A stretch of 64,000 nucleotides of DNA from Candidatus Chryseobacterium colombiense (GTDB lineage: Bacteria > Bacteroidota > Bacteroidia > Flavobacteriales > Weeksellaceae): positions 2,356,001 to 2,420,000 of the forward strand of contig CP119310.1 of NCBI GenBank assembly GCA_029203185.1. Reading direction: 5' to 3'. The notes beneath the pieces were generated by a model. It was not told where the DNA came from. It saw nothing but the letters and a program-made list of their open reading frames with translations, and did no database searches. A program made the translations under genes and the position numbers. This document shows positions 8,764 to 17,750 of this stretch, in pieces. The number at the start of each line of letters is the position of its first letter. Position 1 is the stretch's first letter.

Positions 8764-9516
8764 ATGAAAAAATATTTCATTCTGCTTCTTTGTTTTATTT
8801 TTTCGGGAATAAACGCACAGGAAGAATCGGGAGCTGTATCTTCAGAAAGGATGAATATCGTCAAAACGAATGTTACGGCATATGCTTTCAGGAATATTAA
8901 TCTTTCTTATGAAAGAGCCTTTAACAAATGGTTTTCAGTCAATATGGGATTCGGTACGATGCCGGAAGGAAAAGTTCCTTTTATCAATTCTTTTCTGAAT
9001 GATGAGGATGAAAAAAAATTTCAAAACCTTGAAGTAAAAGCTTTTAATTTCACCATAGAACCCCGTTTCTATATCGGGCACGGATATGGGAAAGGATTTT
9101 ATTTTGCGCCGTATTACCGTTATTCAAAAGTTACATCCAACACCTTCGATTTTTATTATGATTACAGACTGAATGGAAATACCTTCCGAATTCCGATAAA
9201 AGGATTCGGAAACACCAACGGGAACAGTGGTGGCTTAATGGTGGGAGTACAATTCTTTCTCACCAGAAAACAAAACTTAGTATTGGATTTTTGGATTGCC
9301 GGAGCCCATTACGGAGCCGGAAAGGGAGACTTTACCATGACCAGCGATGTTATTTTAACACCCGATATGCAGGCTCAACTGAAAAAAGAAATCGAGGATC
9401 TTAATATTCCTTATGTAAAATATACCGTAGAGACCAACTCCAATGGAGCCAGAATCAAAGTAGACGGTCCATGGATTGGCTTCAGAAGCGGATTGTCTTT
9501 AGGATTTAAATTCTAG
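8764..9516 (+). CDS. DUF3575-like outer-membrane beta-barrel protein
   Basis: A 250-residue protein with signal peptide MKKYFILLLCFIFSGINAQ. The mature part has alternating strands (NINLSYERAFNKWFSVNMGFG, FNFTIEPRFYIG, GFYFAPYYRYSKV, GGLMVGVQFFL, NLVLDFWIAG) and ends in a terminal Phe (GLSLGFKF), the usual barrel-insertion signature. The pattern fits the DUF3575 family of Bacteroidota. It is presumably an outer-membrane barrel of unknown ligand. It stands alone with its own terminator. Confidence 0.75.
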   Translation: MKKYFILLLCFIFSGINAQEESGAVSSERMNIVKTNVTAYAFRNINLSYERAFNKWFSVNMGFGTMPEGKVPFINSFLNDEDEKKFQNLEVKAFNFTIEPRFYIGHGYGKGFYFAPYYRYSKVTSNTFDFYYDYRLNGNTFRIPIKGFGNTNGNSGGLMVGVQFFLTRKQNLVLDFWIAGAHYGAGKGDFTMTSDVILTPDMQAQLKKEIEDLNIPYVKYTVETNSNGARIKVDGPWIGFRSGLSLGFKF

Positions 9517-9540
9517 AAAATTTTATTTACATATTTTTTG

Positions 9541-9576
9541 AAACCGTTCTTTTTACAGAGCGGTTTTAATTTTTAA
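9541..9576 (+). terminator. Rho-independent terminator
   Basis: AAACCGTTCT at 9541-9550 pairs, with one G-T wobble, with AGAGCGGTTT at 9557-9566. An AT-rich TTTTAATTTTT tract follows. It ends the DUF3575-like gene. Confidence 0.75.
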
Positions 9577-9599
9577 CAAAAAATAAATATCTTTCCCTT

Positions 9600-10892
9600 A
9601 TGAATTCATCACAAATCACCACCACGCAAAGAATCAAAGCCATTGTAGGCGGATCGATAGGAAATCTGGTAGAATGGTATGACTGGTATGCGTATGCTGC
9701 ATTTGCCATTTATTTTTCCAATTCATTTTTTCCGGATTCGGATCTTACGGCGCAACTTTTAAATACTGCAGGAATTTTTGCAGTCGGTTTTCTGATGAGA
9801 CCTGTAGGAGGATGGCTTTTCGGGAGTATTGCCGATAAAGTTGGAAGAAAAAGAGCAATGACACTGTCTGTTTTACTAATGTCTTTTGGTTCTTTACTGA
9901 TTGCTTTAACTCCAACCTATAAAACGATCGGAGTTTTAGCCCCACTTCTCTTGCTAGTTGCAAGACTATTACAGGGATTAAGCGTTGGAGGAGAATATGG
10001 AGTTTCCGCAACCTACCTTAGTGAAATGGCCACCAATGATCGAAGAGGATTTTATTCAAGCTTTCAATATGTCACTTTAATTGGCGGACAGCTGATTGCT
10101 TTGGGAATTCAATTGATTTTACAAAAGCTATTATTAACAGAAGCTCAGCTTGAAGATTGGGGATGGAGGATTCCTTTTGTGATCGGAGCACTACTTTCTG
10201 TGATTGCTTTATATTTAAGATCAAATCTTCATGAAACGGAAGCTTTTGAAAATAAAAAAGAAGTTAGTGAAAAGAAAAAAGGTTCTGTCAAAGAACTTTT
10301 AAAGCATCCTAAAGCCTTATTAACGGTTGTAGGATTAACCTTAGGCGGAACGTTAGCTTTTTATACCTACACCACTTATATGCAAAAATTTTTGGTAAAT
10401 ACCGTTCATCTTACCAAAGAAGAATCGACTCTTGTTTCTTTTATCTCGCTCTTTATTTTTGCTTGTTTGCAGCCTGTTTTCGGAGCTTTATCTGATAAAA
10501 TAGGAAGAAGACCTTTATTATTAAGTTTTGGGATTCTAGGCACTGTTTTCACTTATCCCCTTCTGAATGCTTTAAGCCATACCACTTCAATGTGGGGTGC
10601 CTTTTTCCTAATCATGTCCGCGTTAATTATTGTAAGCGGATATACTTCAATCAATGCCGTGGTAAAAGCTGAACTTTTCCCATCTGAAGTAAGAGCTTTA
10701 GGAGTAGGATTACCATATGCTTTAACGGTTGCTATCTTTGGAGGAACGGCAGAATATATTGCACTATGGTTCAAACAGGCCAATGTGGAACATTATTTTT
10801 ACTGGTACATTACTGCGTGTATCTTCTTCTCAATGGTAGTCTATTCAAGAATGAAGGACACTAAAGAAACTTCCACTTTAAATAAAGATTAA
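9600..10892 (+). CDS. kgtP: MFS transporter, alpha-ketoglutarate permease-like (KgtP family)
   Basis: A 430-residue inner-membrane permease of the metabolite:H+ symporter branch of the major facilitator superfamily. It follows Escherichia coli KgtP almost block by block: GNLVEWYDWYAYA, NTAGIFAVGFLMRPVGGWLF, the loop motif GSIADKVGRKRAM, LLLVARLLQGLSVGGEYG, SSFQYVTLIGGQLIALG, EDWGWRIPF, LSDKIGRRPLLLSFG and FPSEVRALGVGLPYA. Twelve membrane segments fit the spacing. 2-Oxoglutarate is the likely substrate, though related dicarboxylates or other organic acids cannot be excluded by sequence. The gene is followed by an unusually strong bidirectional terminator. Confidence 0.85.
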   Translation: MNSSQITTTQRIKAIVGGSIGNLVEWYDWYAYAAFAIYFSNSFFPDSDLTAQLLNTAGIFAVGFLMRPVGGWLFGSIADKVGRKRAMTLSVLLMSFGSLLIALTPTYKTIGVLAPLLLLVARLLQGLSVGGEYGVSATYLSEMATNDRRGFYSSFQYVTLIGGQLIALGIQLILQKLLLTEAQLEDWGWRIPFVIGALLSVIALYLRSNLHETEAFENKKEVSEKKKGSVKELLKHPKALLTVVGLTLGGTLAFYTYTTYMQKFLVNTVHLTKEESTLVSFISLFIFACLQPVFGALSDKIGRRPLLLSFGILGTVFTYPLLNALSHTTSMWGAFFLIMSALIIVSGYTSINAVVKAELFPSEVRALGVGLPYALTVAIFGGTAEYIALWFKQANVEHYFYWYITACIFFSMVVYSRMKDTKETSTLNKD

Positions 10893-10900
10893 ATCTAATA

Positions 10901-10953
10901 TTAACAATAAAGCGGGCGGCTCAGATTCTCTGAGCCGCCCGCTTTATTGTTAA
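10901..10953. terminator. Bidirectional terminator, perfect 25-bp hairpin
   Basis: The 25 bases at 10901-10925 are the exact reverse complement of 10929-10953, with a TTC loop. The centre is GC-rich (GCGGGCGGCTCAGA) and the ends are A/T-rich, giving a U-tract on either strand. It lies between convergent genes and contains the stop codon of the minus-strand small gene (10950-10952). Confidence 0.92.
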
Positions 10954-11162
10954 TGATAAGCTTGTTTAAACTTCTCTAAAATATTGTCTAAATTATGCCT
11001 CTGCACATACACGCTCTTTACATCTTGGTACCTTGGTGACTTATAAAAAACTTCATGGAAATCCATACTCCCGTTTCCTACTTTTATTACTTTCTGCACA
11101 TCAATATTCAATTTTCTAAGCTCATCTTTAAAAACTTGAAATTCATCCTGTATATTCTTCAT
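10950..11162 (-). CDS. Small hypothetical protein
   Basis: A 70-residue protein (MKNIQDEFQVFKDELRKLN...), charged and largely helical, with no signal or membrane segment. No family is recognised. Support for it being real: a complete frame with normal codon use, a plausible start preceded by A-rich sequence, and a stop codon placed exactly inside the downstream terminator hairpin. Function unknown. Confidence 0.55.
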   Translation of the reverse strand: MKNIQDEFQVFKDELRKLNIDVQKVIKVGNGSMDFHEVFYKSPRYQDVKSVYVQRHNLDNILEKFKQAYH

Positions 11163-11382
11163 CTATATTTTGGGTTTAATTAAAAAAACAGTTAATTTTA
11201 TTTCAAACACCCTGCCATTTTAGTGGGTGATGTCTGAAATTTTCATTAAAGTTAATAAATTCATCCAAATAATCATAAGATTTTGTTAACAAAATGTAAA
11301 AATAAATGAAAAATAACAACCTTTTTCATTATATCCATGCACATTCCCTATATTTACCCCTGAAAGAAACCCTTTTCCACTT

Positions 11383-12048
11383 ATGAATAGTAAAATATTT
11401 TTCATTTTATTTCTTCTGAATGTATTTTTAAATCTGCAGGCTCAGAAACAAGAGTTTCAGGCTCCAGATTATACTCTGATCAAAAAGAATATAGAAGATA
11501 AAACCTCAGAATTTTATTATCCCCGTGTTCTAAAAAGACTGAAAGAGAATGATACCCTTCTTACCAATGAGCATTACAGGCATCTTTATTTTGGTTTTAT
11601 TTTCCAGAAAAACTATAAACCTTATAAAATCAGTAAGAAAACTGATGAACTGAAAAAGTTTTATCTTGGTGAGGTTACTGAGAAAGATTTTCCAAAGGGG
11701 ATTAAACTTTTCACAGAGGAGTTGGAAGAGAATCCATTTAATCTTCGCGCCATGAATTACTTATCATACCTTTATCACCTCAACAAAGATGAGGTTACAG
11801 CCAAGAAGATGTCCAAAAATTTTCACGGTTTGCTGGATGCTATTTTGTCTTCCGGTGACGGTCAAAAATGCGAGACAGGATTTCATGTGATTGCAGTACC
11901 GGATGAGTATGTTCTGTTAAATATGTTTCAGATGGAAACCCGGTCCCAAAGCTACTCAGGAACATGTGACTATTTAGAATTTGAAAAAGATAAATACAAG
12001 GTTCCCGGTTTATATTTTGATGTAAGTATTTTTTACGGAAAATTTTAA
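11383..12048 (+). CDS. DUF4919 domain-containing exported protein
   Basis: A 221-residue protein with signal peptide MNSKIFFILFLLNVFLNLQAQ. The mature protein starts with QAPDYTLIKKNIEDK and has the blocks LTNEHYRHLYFGFIFQ, NPFNLRAMNYLSYLYH and CETGFHVIAVPDEYVLLNMF typical of the DUF4919 family. The middle resembles a short tetratricopeptide-like helix pair. It is predicted to be periplasmic or surface-exposed; the role is unknown. It stands alone and is convergent with the ABC exporter across a shared terminator. Confidence 0.78.
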   Translation: MNSKIFFILFLLNVFLNLQAQKQEFQAPDYTLIKKNIEDKTSEFYYPRVLKRLKENDTLLTNEHYRHLYFGFIFQKNYKPYKISKKTDELKKFYLGEVTEKDFPKGIKLFTEELEENPFNLRAMNYLSYLYHLNKDEVTAKKMSKNFHGLLDAILSSGDGQKCETGFHVIAVPDEYVLLNMFQMETRSQSYSGTCDYLEFEKDKYKVPGLYFDVSIFYGKF

Positions 12049-12064
12049 GAAATAAATAAAAATT

Positions 12065-12101
12065 AAAAAGGTTAAAATCAGTGTTGATTTTAACCTTTTT
12101 T
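12065..12101. terminator. Bidirectional terminator
   Basis: AAAAAGGTTAAAATCA at 12065-12080 pairs with TGATTTTAACCTTTTT at 12085-12100 across a GTGT loop. A-run and T-run flanks serve both the DUF4919 gene (+) and the ABC exporter (-). Confidence 0.9.
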
Positions 12102-12119
12102 GTATCTATGAATGATCAT

Positions 12120-13874
12120 TTACTTTAATTCCTCAGTCTCTTCCACCTCATGTCTCAACTGAGCTTTATACAGCGTCGCATAATATCCGTTTTTATCTAA
12201 GAGCTCCAGATGTTTTCCTTCCTCAACGATTTTTCCGTGTTCCATTACAATGATTTTATCTGCTTTTTCGATGGTTGAAAGTCGGTGTGCAATAATAATT
12301 GATGTTCTGTTTTTTGTAATCTTTTCCGTTGCTCTCTGAATTAATTTCTCACTTTCATGGTCAATAGAAGAGGTCGCTTCATCCAGGATTAAAATTTTAG
12401 GATCAGATAAATAAGCTCTTAAGAAAGATAATAACTGCCGCTGTCCCAGTGAGATAGATGAACCTCTTTCGCTCACCACATAATCGTAACCTCCGGGAAG
12501 CTGTTCAATAAACTGATCCACTTCAATTTCTTTTGCCCCTGCTTTTATTTTATCTAAAGTAATCGTATCGTCACCGAACGCAAGATTTTCAAAAATACTT
12601 CCGTGGAACAGGAATACATCCTGCAATACAACACCAATATGACTTCTCAGATTGTATAATTCGTAATCTTTAAGATTAACATCATCAATAAGAATATTTC
12701 CTGAATTAATATCATATAACCTCGTAATCAAGCTGATAATGGTAGATTTTCCGGCTCCGGTTGCTCCTACAATCGCTACAGTCTCTCCTGGATTTACTTT
12801 GAAATCAATTCCTTTTAAAACTTCCTGCTTATCATCATAAGCAAAACGAACATTCTGGAACTCAATTTTTCCGTCAAAATGATCTTTTTTTACCATTCCT
12901 GTATTAGACATGGCGTAATCCTCATCCATCAATCCCAATACTCTTTCCGCTCCTACAATACCCCTTTGAATATTATTAAATCGATCCGCAATCTGTCTTA
13001 AAGGACGAATCAACATCGAAATATATTGAATAAATGCAATGACAACTCCCGCACTGATGGTAATATAACCTCCGTAGAAAAGGATAAATCCGATAAAAAG
13101 TGAAGAAATAAGCTCTACTACAGGAAAGAACAGTGAGAAAATAAATACCGTTCTCAATAACGCTTCTTTCAGAGTAATATTAATATCATCGAATTTCTTA
13201 AACTCAGATTCCTGCCTGTTGAATACCTGAATAATAGACATTCCGGCCAATCTTTCCTGAACAAAAGAGTTCTGATTGGCTGTCCAGTTCCTTTCATCAC
13301 CAAAAGCTTTCTTCAGTCTCTTCTGAAAAAATCTTGTGATAATAACCATCAAAGGTAAAATTGCTAATGTAATATAACTCAGGTGAACATTTGTGCTGAA
13401 CATCATCACCAGCACAAAAACAATCCTCAACACATCTCCGAAAACCATCAGGAATCCGTCTGTATAAACTGTTGCAATCGTTTCAACATCACCTACGGCT
13501 CTTGTTACCAGCTGTCCGATCGGAGTTTTATCAAAAAATGACGTTTTAAAATAGATAAGCTTACTATAAAGTCTTTCTCTGATATCTCTGATTACATTTT
13601 GTGAAATATAGTTGGAGAAATAAACCAGGAAAAAATTCAGAACCGTTTCTGCAAAAACCAAACCTACCAGTAAGTAGATATGCTTCATCATCAGAGCTTT
13701 GTCTCTTAGTTTCGTGATATCATTATCCACAACCTGCATGGTAAGATAAGGTCTATACGTGGAAACCATTGCCAGTAAGATAGAGATAATCAGCGTAATG
13801 ATGAACCAAGAACGAAACTTCATCCCGATAAAGAACAGCCTCTTGATAATTTCCCAGGTATCTTGTTTTTTCAT
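12120..13874 (-). CDS. ABC exporter, fused permease and ATPase (MsbA/MdlB type)
   Basis: A 584-residue half-transporter. The N-terminal 300 residues hold about six membrane segments with the exporter coupling regions (VTRAVGDVETI, VQERLAGMSIIQVFNRQ). The C-terminal ATPase has Walker A GATGAGKST (residues 370-378, K376), Q-loop VVLQD, signature SLGQRQ (475-480, with Leu in place of the first Gly of LSGGQ), Walker B ILILDEATSSID with catalytic E499, and switch His in IIAHRLS. It works as a homodimer or heterodimer in the inner membrane. No second half-transporter lies beside it. Substrate unknown; lipid or multidrug export is typical of the family. Confidence 0.9.
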   Translation of the reverse strand: MKKQDTWEIIKRLFFIGMKFRSWFIITLIISILLAMVSTYRPYLTMQVVDNDITKLRDKALMMKHIYLLVGLVFAETVLNFFLVYFSNYISQNVIRDIRERLYSKLIYFKTSFFDKTPIGQLVTRAVGDVETIATVYTDGFLMVFGDVLRIVFVLVMMFSTNVHLSYITLAILPLMVIITRFFQKRLKKAFGDERNWTANQNSFVQERLAGMSIIQVFNRQESEFKKFDDINITLKEALLRTVFIFSLFFPVVELISSLFIGFILFYGGYITISAGVVIAFIQYISMLIRPLRQIADRFNNIQRGIVGAERVLGLMDEDYAMSNTGMVKKDHFDGKIEFQNVRFAYDDKQEVLKGIDFKVNPGETVAIVGATGAGKSTIISLITRLYDINSGNILIDDVNLKDYELYNLRSHIGVVLQDVFLFHGSIFENLAFGDDTITLDKIKAGAKEIEVDQFIEQLPGGYDYVVSERGSSISLGQRQLLSFLRAYLSDPKILILDEATSSIDHESEKLIQRATEKITKNRTSIIIAHRLSTIEKADKIIVMEHGKIVEEGKHLELLDKNGYYATLYKAQLRHEVEETEELK

Positions 13875-14004
13875 TGTACGAATTGAAGAAAGAATTAAAA
13901 TAAAATTCTTTGCAAAAATAAGACTTTCAAATTTCTCAGCCTTTACAACTTCATTAAATACTCATGAAAATTTCAGATAGCTGTTATTTATGGTATGAAT
14001 ATCA

Positions 14005-14775
14005 TTAATTAACTTTTTTCAGCCAGTCCAGAACATATCCAGCGACTTCTTCCCAGCCTTTTTCACCTGCTATAAAGTGGCTTCTTCCCGGAAACACCTT
14101 AAAGTCGACAATGCTGTTTTTATCTTGATATGCACCTGCAATTTTTCTTGAAAATTCTGCCGGAAAAATATGATCATTTCCACCAGCAATGAACAGTAAA
14201 GGCTCGTGAGGTTTCTTTAAATCTAATTTTGCAGAAGATTTAAACAATGGATCTTTTGCCAGTTTTCTGCTTTCAGGAGCTGCTACCGTTTCATACAATT
14301 GATCGCTCTCTTCTTTAGAATAATTATTGAAAAAAGCTTTATGATACCATTCTTTTGAACCCATAAACACCGTATTTCCTTTAAAGAAATTCACTACAGG
14401 CCAAACGATTTTCACTGTAGAAAAAGGAGCCATTACATTTTTGGGAGGAGCTCCGTCAATGCTTACACCCGCAACTGCTTTTCCCATATCAATCAGTTTC
14501 TGAACCATCAAACCTCCGAATGAATGCCCAATGACAATTGGTTTTTCAGGTAATGTGTCGATAAATTTGGATATATAAGCAACCACATCATCAAACCCGA
14601 CATCTTTCAAGTCTGACGGAATGTTCTTTTTCAATTCTTTCGGATCACCATGATGTCCCGGATTGGCAGGAGTGTGTACAGTGTACCCTTGTGCTTCGAA
14701 ATAAGTTTTCCATTCTTTCCAGCTTGTATTATTCACAAATAACCCATGAATCAATACGATAGTTTTTGTTTTCAT
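14005..14775 (-). CDS. Alpha/beta hydrolase
   Basis: A 256-residue single-domain alpha/beta hydrolase with no signal peptide. The oxyanion region is VLIHGLFVNN (residues 7-16), the nucleophile elbow GHSFGG has Ser at residue 85, the acid is probably in FIAGGNDHIF, and the catalytic His is in PGRSHFI near residue 233. The PGHHGDP loop is common in this branch. The substrate cannot be told from sequence; esterase or non-haem chloroperoxidase-like annotations are usual. It lies 85 bases downstream of a Crp-like regulator in the same direction and may be under its control, which is inference. Confidence 0.85.
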   Translation of the reverse strand: MKTKTIVLIHGLFVNNTSWKEWKTYFEAQGYTVHTPANPGHHGDPKELKKNIPSDLKDVGFDDVVAYISKFIDTLPEKPIVIGHSFGGLMVQKLIDMGKAVAGVSIDGAPPKNVMAPFSTVKIVWPVVNFFKGNTVFMGSKEWYHKAFFNNYSKEESDQLYETVAAPESRKLAKDPLFKSSAKLDLKKPHEPLLFIAGGNDHIFPAEFSRKIAGAYQDKNSIVDFKVFPGRSHFIAGEKGWEEVAGYVLDWLKKVN

Positions 14776-14860
14776 AACTTTTATTTTTTATTGGTTTTAA
14801 ATTATGAGACAAAGTTCCGCGAATAAAATGAGGATAATTTTAACCTTGGTTAAAATCGTG

Positions 14861-15448
14861 TTACTTACCCGAAATTCTTTTCCGGATTCTGCTTAAAGAC
14901 GGGCCCTGTATTCCTAAATACGAGGAAATATGATACAACGGAACATTGTTGAAAATATCAGGATGTTGTTTAATAAGATCTAAATACCGTTCTTCAGGAG
15001 ATTTTAAAATAAATCCCTCTATACGGCTCATTGTAACATTAAATGCTTCCTGAGCAAGAAGTCTTCCAAACTTTTCCCACCGATGCGATTTCTGATACAG
15101 TGAAAGCAAATCCGTATACCTAATATAAATAATAGAAGCATCCGTTAATGCCTGAGTATGATAATCACACGGAATCTGATTAATGAAACTTTTAAAAGAA
15201 ACCACAAAACCATTCGCTGAATACAGAAAAACATTTTTTTCTTCTCCCGTCTTTTCATCGATGGTATAAGAACGGAAAACTCCATCAACAATGAACCCTA
15301 AATAGGTGCAAACCGTTCCGCGAAGATTGTAAAAATCACCTTTTCTGTAATCTCTGGGAAGCCAAAAATCTTCGGATAATCTAAAATCATCTTCCGAAAG
15401 CCCGGCAAAATGATTCAACGCAAAAGCTAATCTTTCTATTTCTTCCAT
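14861..15448 (-). CDS. Crp/Fnr family transcriptional regulator
   Basis: A 195-residue protein with a cyclic-nucleotide-binding-like beta-roll (about residues 20-115: DFYNLRGTVCTYLGFIVDGVFRSY) and a C-terminal helix-turn-helix (LYHISSYLGIQGPSLSRIRKRI, about 170-193). The DNA domain ends soon after the recognition helix, as in short Bacteroidota Crp-like regulators. No Cys cluster for an iron-sulfur centre is seen. It sits upstream of the alpha/beta hydrolase gene. Effector and targets are unknown. Confidence 0.85.
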   Translation of the reverse strand: MEEIERLAFALNHFAGLSEDDFRLSEDFWLPRDYRKGDFYNLRGTVCTYLGFIVDGVFRSYTIDEKTGEEKNVFLYSANGFVVSFKSFINQIPCDYHTQALTDASIIYIRYTDLLSLYQKSHRWEKFGRLLAQEAFNVTMSRIEGFILKSPEERYLDLIKQHPDIFNNVPLYHISSYLGIQGPSLSRIRKRISGK

Positions 15449-15513
15449 GGTTTTTAGTTTTTATCTGTAATTAAAATGGTGACTTCGAAACATCGAGCCA
15501 CCATTATTCATAA

Positions 15514-15852
15514 TCATTCTGTTTTGCCAATTTCCTCTATTTCTAAAGTAGGTTTTTGACGATTTTCTTTTATAAATTTATTTTCAAGAAGTTTGTACAC
15601 TCCATACACTGCAGCAATAGAAATAAGCCAGCCAATAATATTTATTCCTGAAAAACCAGTGTAATTTATATCGTCTAAAGATTCTGGATCTGTGATCCCT
15701 ACATAAATACCATAACAAAAACCGAAAAGCAACTGCGTTCCTATATAAACTCCAATTGCAAAAAGCCCATAGTGCCATTTTGTTTTTCTAAATGTTTCAG
15801 CAAGCCTTGCATAATACCTGTATGCAGCTATCAAAATAAAAATTCCCAGCAT
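15514..15852 (-). CDS. Hypothetical membrane protein
   Basis: A 112-residue protein with three hydrophobic stretches (MLGIFILIAAYRYYA, YGLFAIGVYIGTQLLFGFCYGIYVG, IIGWLISIAAVYGVYKLL) and a charged C-terminal tail. No family is recognised with confidence; it resembles small uncharacterised integral membrane proteins common in Flavobacteriia. It begins 29 bases downstream of truA and may share its transcript. Confidence 0.6.
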   Translation of the reverse strand: MLGIFILIAAYRYYARLAETFRKTKWHYGLFAIGVYIGTQLLFGFCYGIYVGITDPESLDDINYTGFSGINIIGWLISIAAVYGVYKLLENKFIKENRQKPTLEIEEIGKTE

Positions 15853-15881
15853 AGTTATTAGTTTTTTGTTTTTTAATTACA

Positions 15882-16616
15882 TTATTCAAATTCGTATCCT
15901 ACATCTACCAGATACAATCCATGAGCGGGCGCGGAAGTTCCTGCAGAATTACGATGCTTGTCTTCAATTACTTTTCGTAAATCTTCAGGTTTTATTTTTC
16001 CTGAACCAATTTCAACCATGGTTCCGACAATTGCTCTCACCATATTTCTCAGAAAGCGGTTTGCCGAAACAGTGAACTTCAGTTCACTTCCGCTTTGCTC
16101 CCATTCTGCTTTGTACATTTTACAGATATTGGTTTTATTATCGGTTTTTAATTTAGCAAAACTTGTAAAATCCTCGTACTCAAATAATATTTTACAGGCT
16201 TCATTCATCTTATCAATATCCAGGTTTCTTTTCCAGTGCTGCCATGCAGATTCTGTAGTGAACGGATTTTTCTCTAAGGTAATATAATATTCATAGGTTC
16301 TGTAAGTAGCATCAAAACGGGCATGAAAATCATCTTTTACTTTAAAAATTCTTTTAATCGCAATATCAGGCGGAAGAAAGCTGTTTAATTTTCTGGGAAG
16401 ATCATCATCCAAAACTTTTTCCGTATCAAAATGGGCGAAAATTTTCTTCGCATGAACGCCTGTATCTGTTCTTCCCGCTCCTGTTGTTTTAATCTCTTCC
16501 CTCAAGATTGTGGAAAGTGCTTTTTCCAATTCTTCCTGCACAGAAATAGCATCCGGCTGAATCTGATAACCGAAATAATTTTTACCGTTGTAAGAAAATT
16601 CAATAAAATACCTCAA
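15882..16616 (-). CDS. truA: tRNA pseudouridine(38-40) synthase
   Basis: A 244-residue cytoplasmic enzyme that isomerises uridines 38-40 in the tRNA anticodon arm. The catalytic Asp is D51 in GAGRTDTGVHA (residues 46-56). Other family blocks are FSYNGKNYFGYQ, LNSFLPPDIAI, FHARFDATYRTYEYYI, FLRNMVRAIVG and SAPAHGLYLVDVGYE. Length is normal. It is divergent from lpxK, with about 110 bases between the two starts. Confidence 0.96.
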   Translation of the reverse strand: MRYFIEFSYNGKNYFGYQIQPDAISVQEELEKALSTILREEIKTTGAGRTDTGVHAKKIFAHFDTEKVLDDDLPRKLNSFLPPDIAIKRIFKVKDDFHARFDATYRTYEYYITLEKNPFTTESAWQHWKRNLDIDKMNEACKILFEYEDFTSFAKLKTDNKTNICKMYKAEWEQSGSELKFTVSANRFLRNMVRAIVGTMVEIGSGKIKPEDLRKVIEDKHRNSAGTSAPAHGLYLVDVGYEFE

Positions 16617-16724
16617 TGTAATAGTTTAATTTTACAAAAATACTTTAATTTAATAAAATATTTATTGAAAACTCGTCCTGAATATGAGACAAAATGATGT
16701 TGAAATTCCTATTTTTGCATACGT

Positions 16725-17750
16725 ATGAAAAGATGGTACCTTTATCCTTTTTCCCTCGGTTATCATTTGGTAACGGGTATCCGAAACACAATGTATGATG
16801 TAGGGATTTTTAAATCTACAAAATTCAAAACTCCGATTATTTGCGTCGGCAATCTTTCTGTGGGCGGAAGCGGAAAATCTCCCATGGTGATGTATCTCGC
16901 TCAGTTTTTATCAAAACATTACAGAACCGGAGTCCTTTCACGTGGTTATGGAAGAGTTACCAAAGGTTATGAAGTAACGAACTACGACAGCAACTATAAA
17001 ATGGTGGGTGATGAAGCGATGCAGCTGTTTGAACGCTTTAAGAACCGTTTTGTCATTGCCGTTTCCGAAGAAAGAGTTCCGGGAGCCAAGAAAGTTATTG
17101 CCGATATGGATCTTGACGTACTTGTTCTGGATGACGCTATGCAGCACAGAGCCATAAAAGCAGGTTTCAATATTTTAATGACTGATTTTAATGATCCTTA
17201 TTTTAAAGATCATTTACTTCCGGCCGGAGATTTAAGAGAGTCCAGAGCGGGCTCCAGTAGAGCAGACATTATTATGGTCAGCAAATGTCCCGATGAACTT
17301 ACGGAAGAAACCAAGCAGTATTATATCTCGAGAATAAGACCGGATCGTACCCAGAAAGTATTCTTTTCATCCATTGGCTATGACGAAAACGTGTATGGAA
17401 AAGAAAAAATGCTTCCGGACAACAACCTGAATTATTATGACATTCTATTAATCACAGGAATTGCCAATCCAAAACCTTTGTTGCAGCATTTAGCCAAATT
17501 TTCGCAGAGGGTAAAGCATTTAAAATTCAGAGATCATCATAACTTTACGGATGATGACATCAAAAAAATCATTGCCGAGTATAAAAAACTGGGTGAATAT
17601 AAATTAATCTTAACCACAGAAAAAGATTACGTACGTCTTAAAACTTTTGACTATCTTAGAGATATTGTTTACTACTGGCCTATTAATGTGATCATTGATA
17701 AGAAAGAAGAATTCAATCAAATCATCTTAGATTATGTTAGAAAAAATTAA
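16725..17750 (+). CDS. lpxK: Tetraacyldisaccharide 4'-kinase
   Basis: A 341-residue inner-membrane-associated kinase that phosphorylates the 4' position of the lipid A precursor disaccharide. The P-loop is GNLSVGGSGKSPM with K51. Other motifs: LSRGYGR, VGDEAMQL, DVLVLDDAMQHRAI and LPAGDLRES, ending with LTTEKDYVRL. Length is typical. Its last 17 bases overlap the start of the purine nucleoside phosphorylase gene, so the two are translationally linked. Confidence 0.96.
   Translation: MKRWYLYPFSLGYHLVTGIRNTMYDVGIFKSTKFKTPIICVGNLSVGGSGKSPMVMYLAQFLSKHYRTGVLSRGYGRVTKGYEVTNYDSNYKMVGDEAMQLFERFKNRFVIAVSEERVPGAKKVIADMDLDVLVLDDAMQHRAIKAGFNILMTDFNDPYFKDHLLPAGDLRESRAGSSRADIIMVSKCPDELTEETKQYYISRIRPDRTQKVFFSSIGYDENVYGKEKMLPDNNLNYYDILLITGIANPKPLLQHLAKFSQRVKHLKFRDHHNFTDDDIKKIIAEYKKLGEYKLILTTEKDYVRLKTFDYLRDIVYYWPINVIIDKKEEFNQIILDYVRKN

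Noticed and set aside
16710..16724. TATTTTTG box eight bases before lpxK, and a TATCTTTG box (19232-19239) five bases before dinB, as signs of leaderless transcripts
   Set aside because: Neither has a TTG at the right distance upstream, so they may be chance matches in AT-rich DNA.
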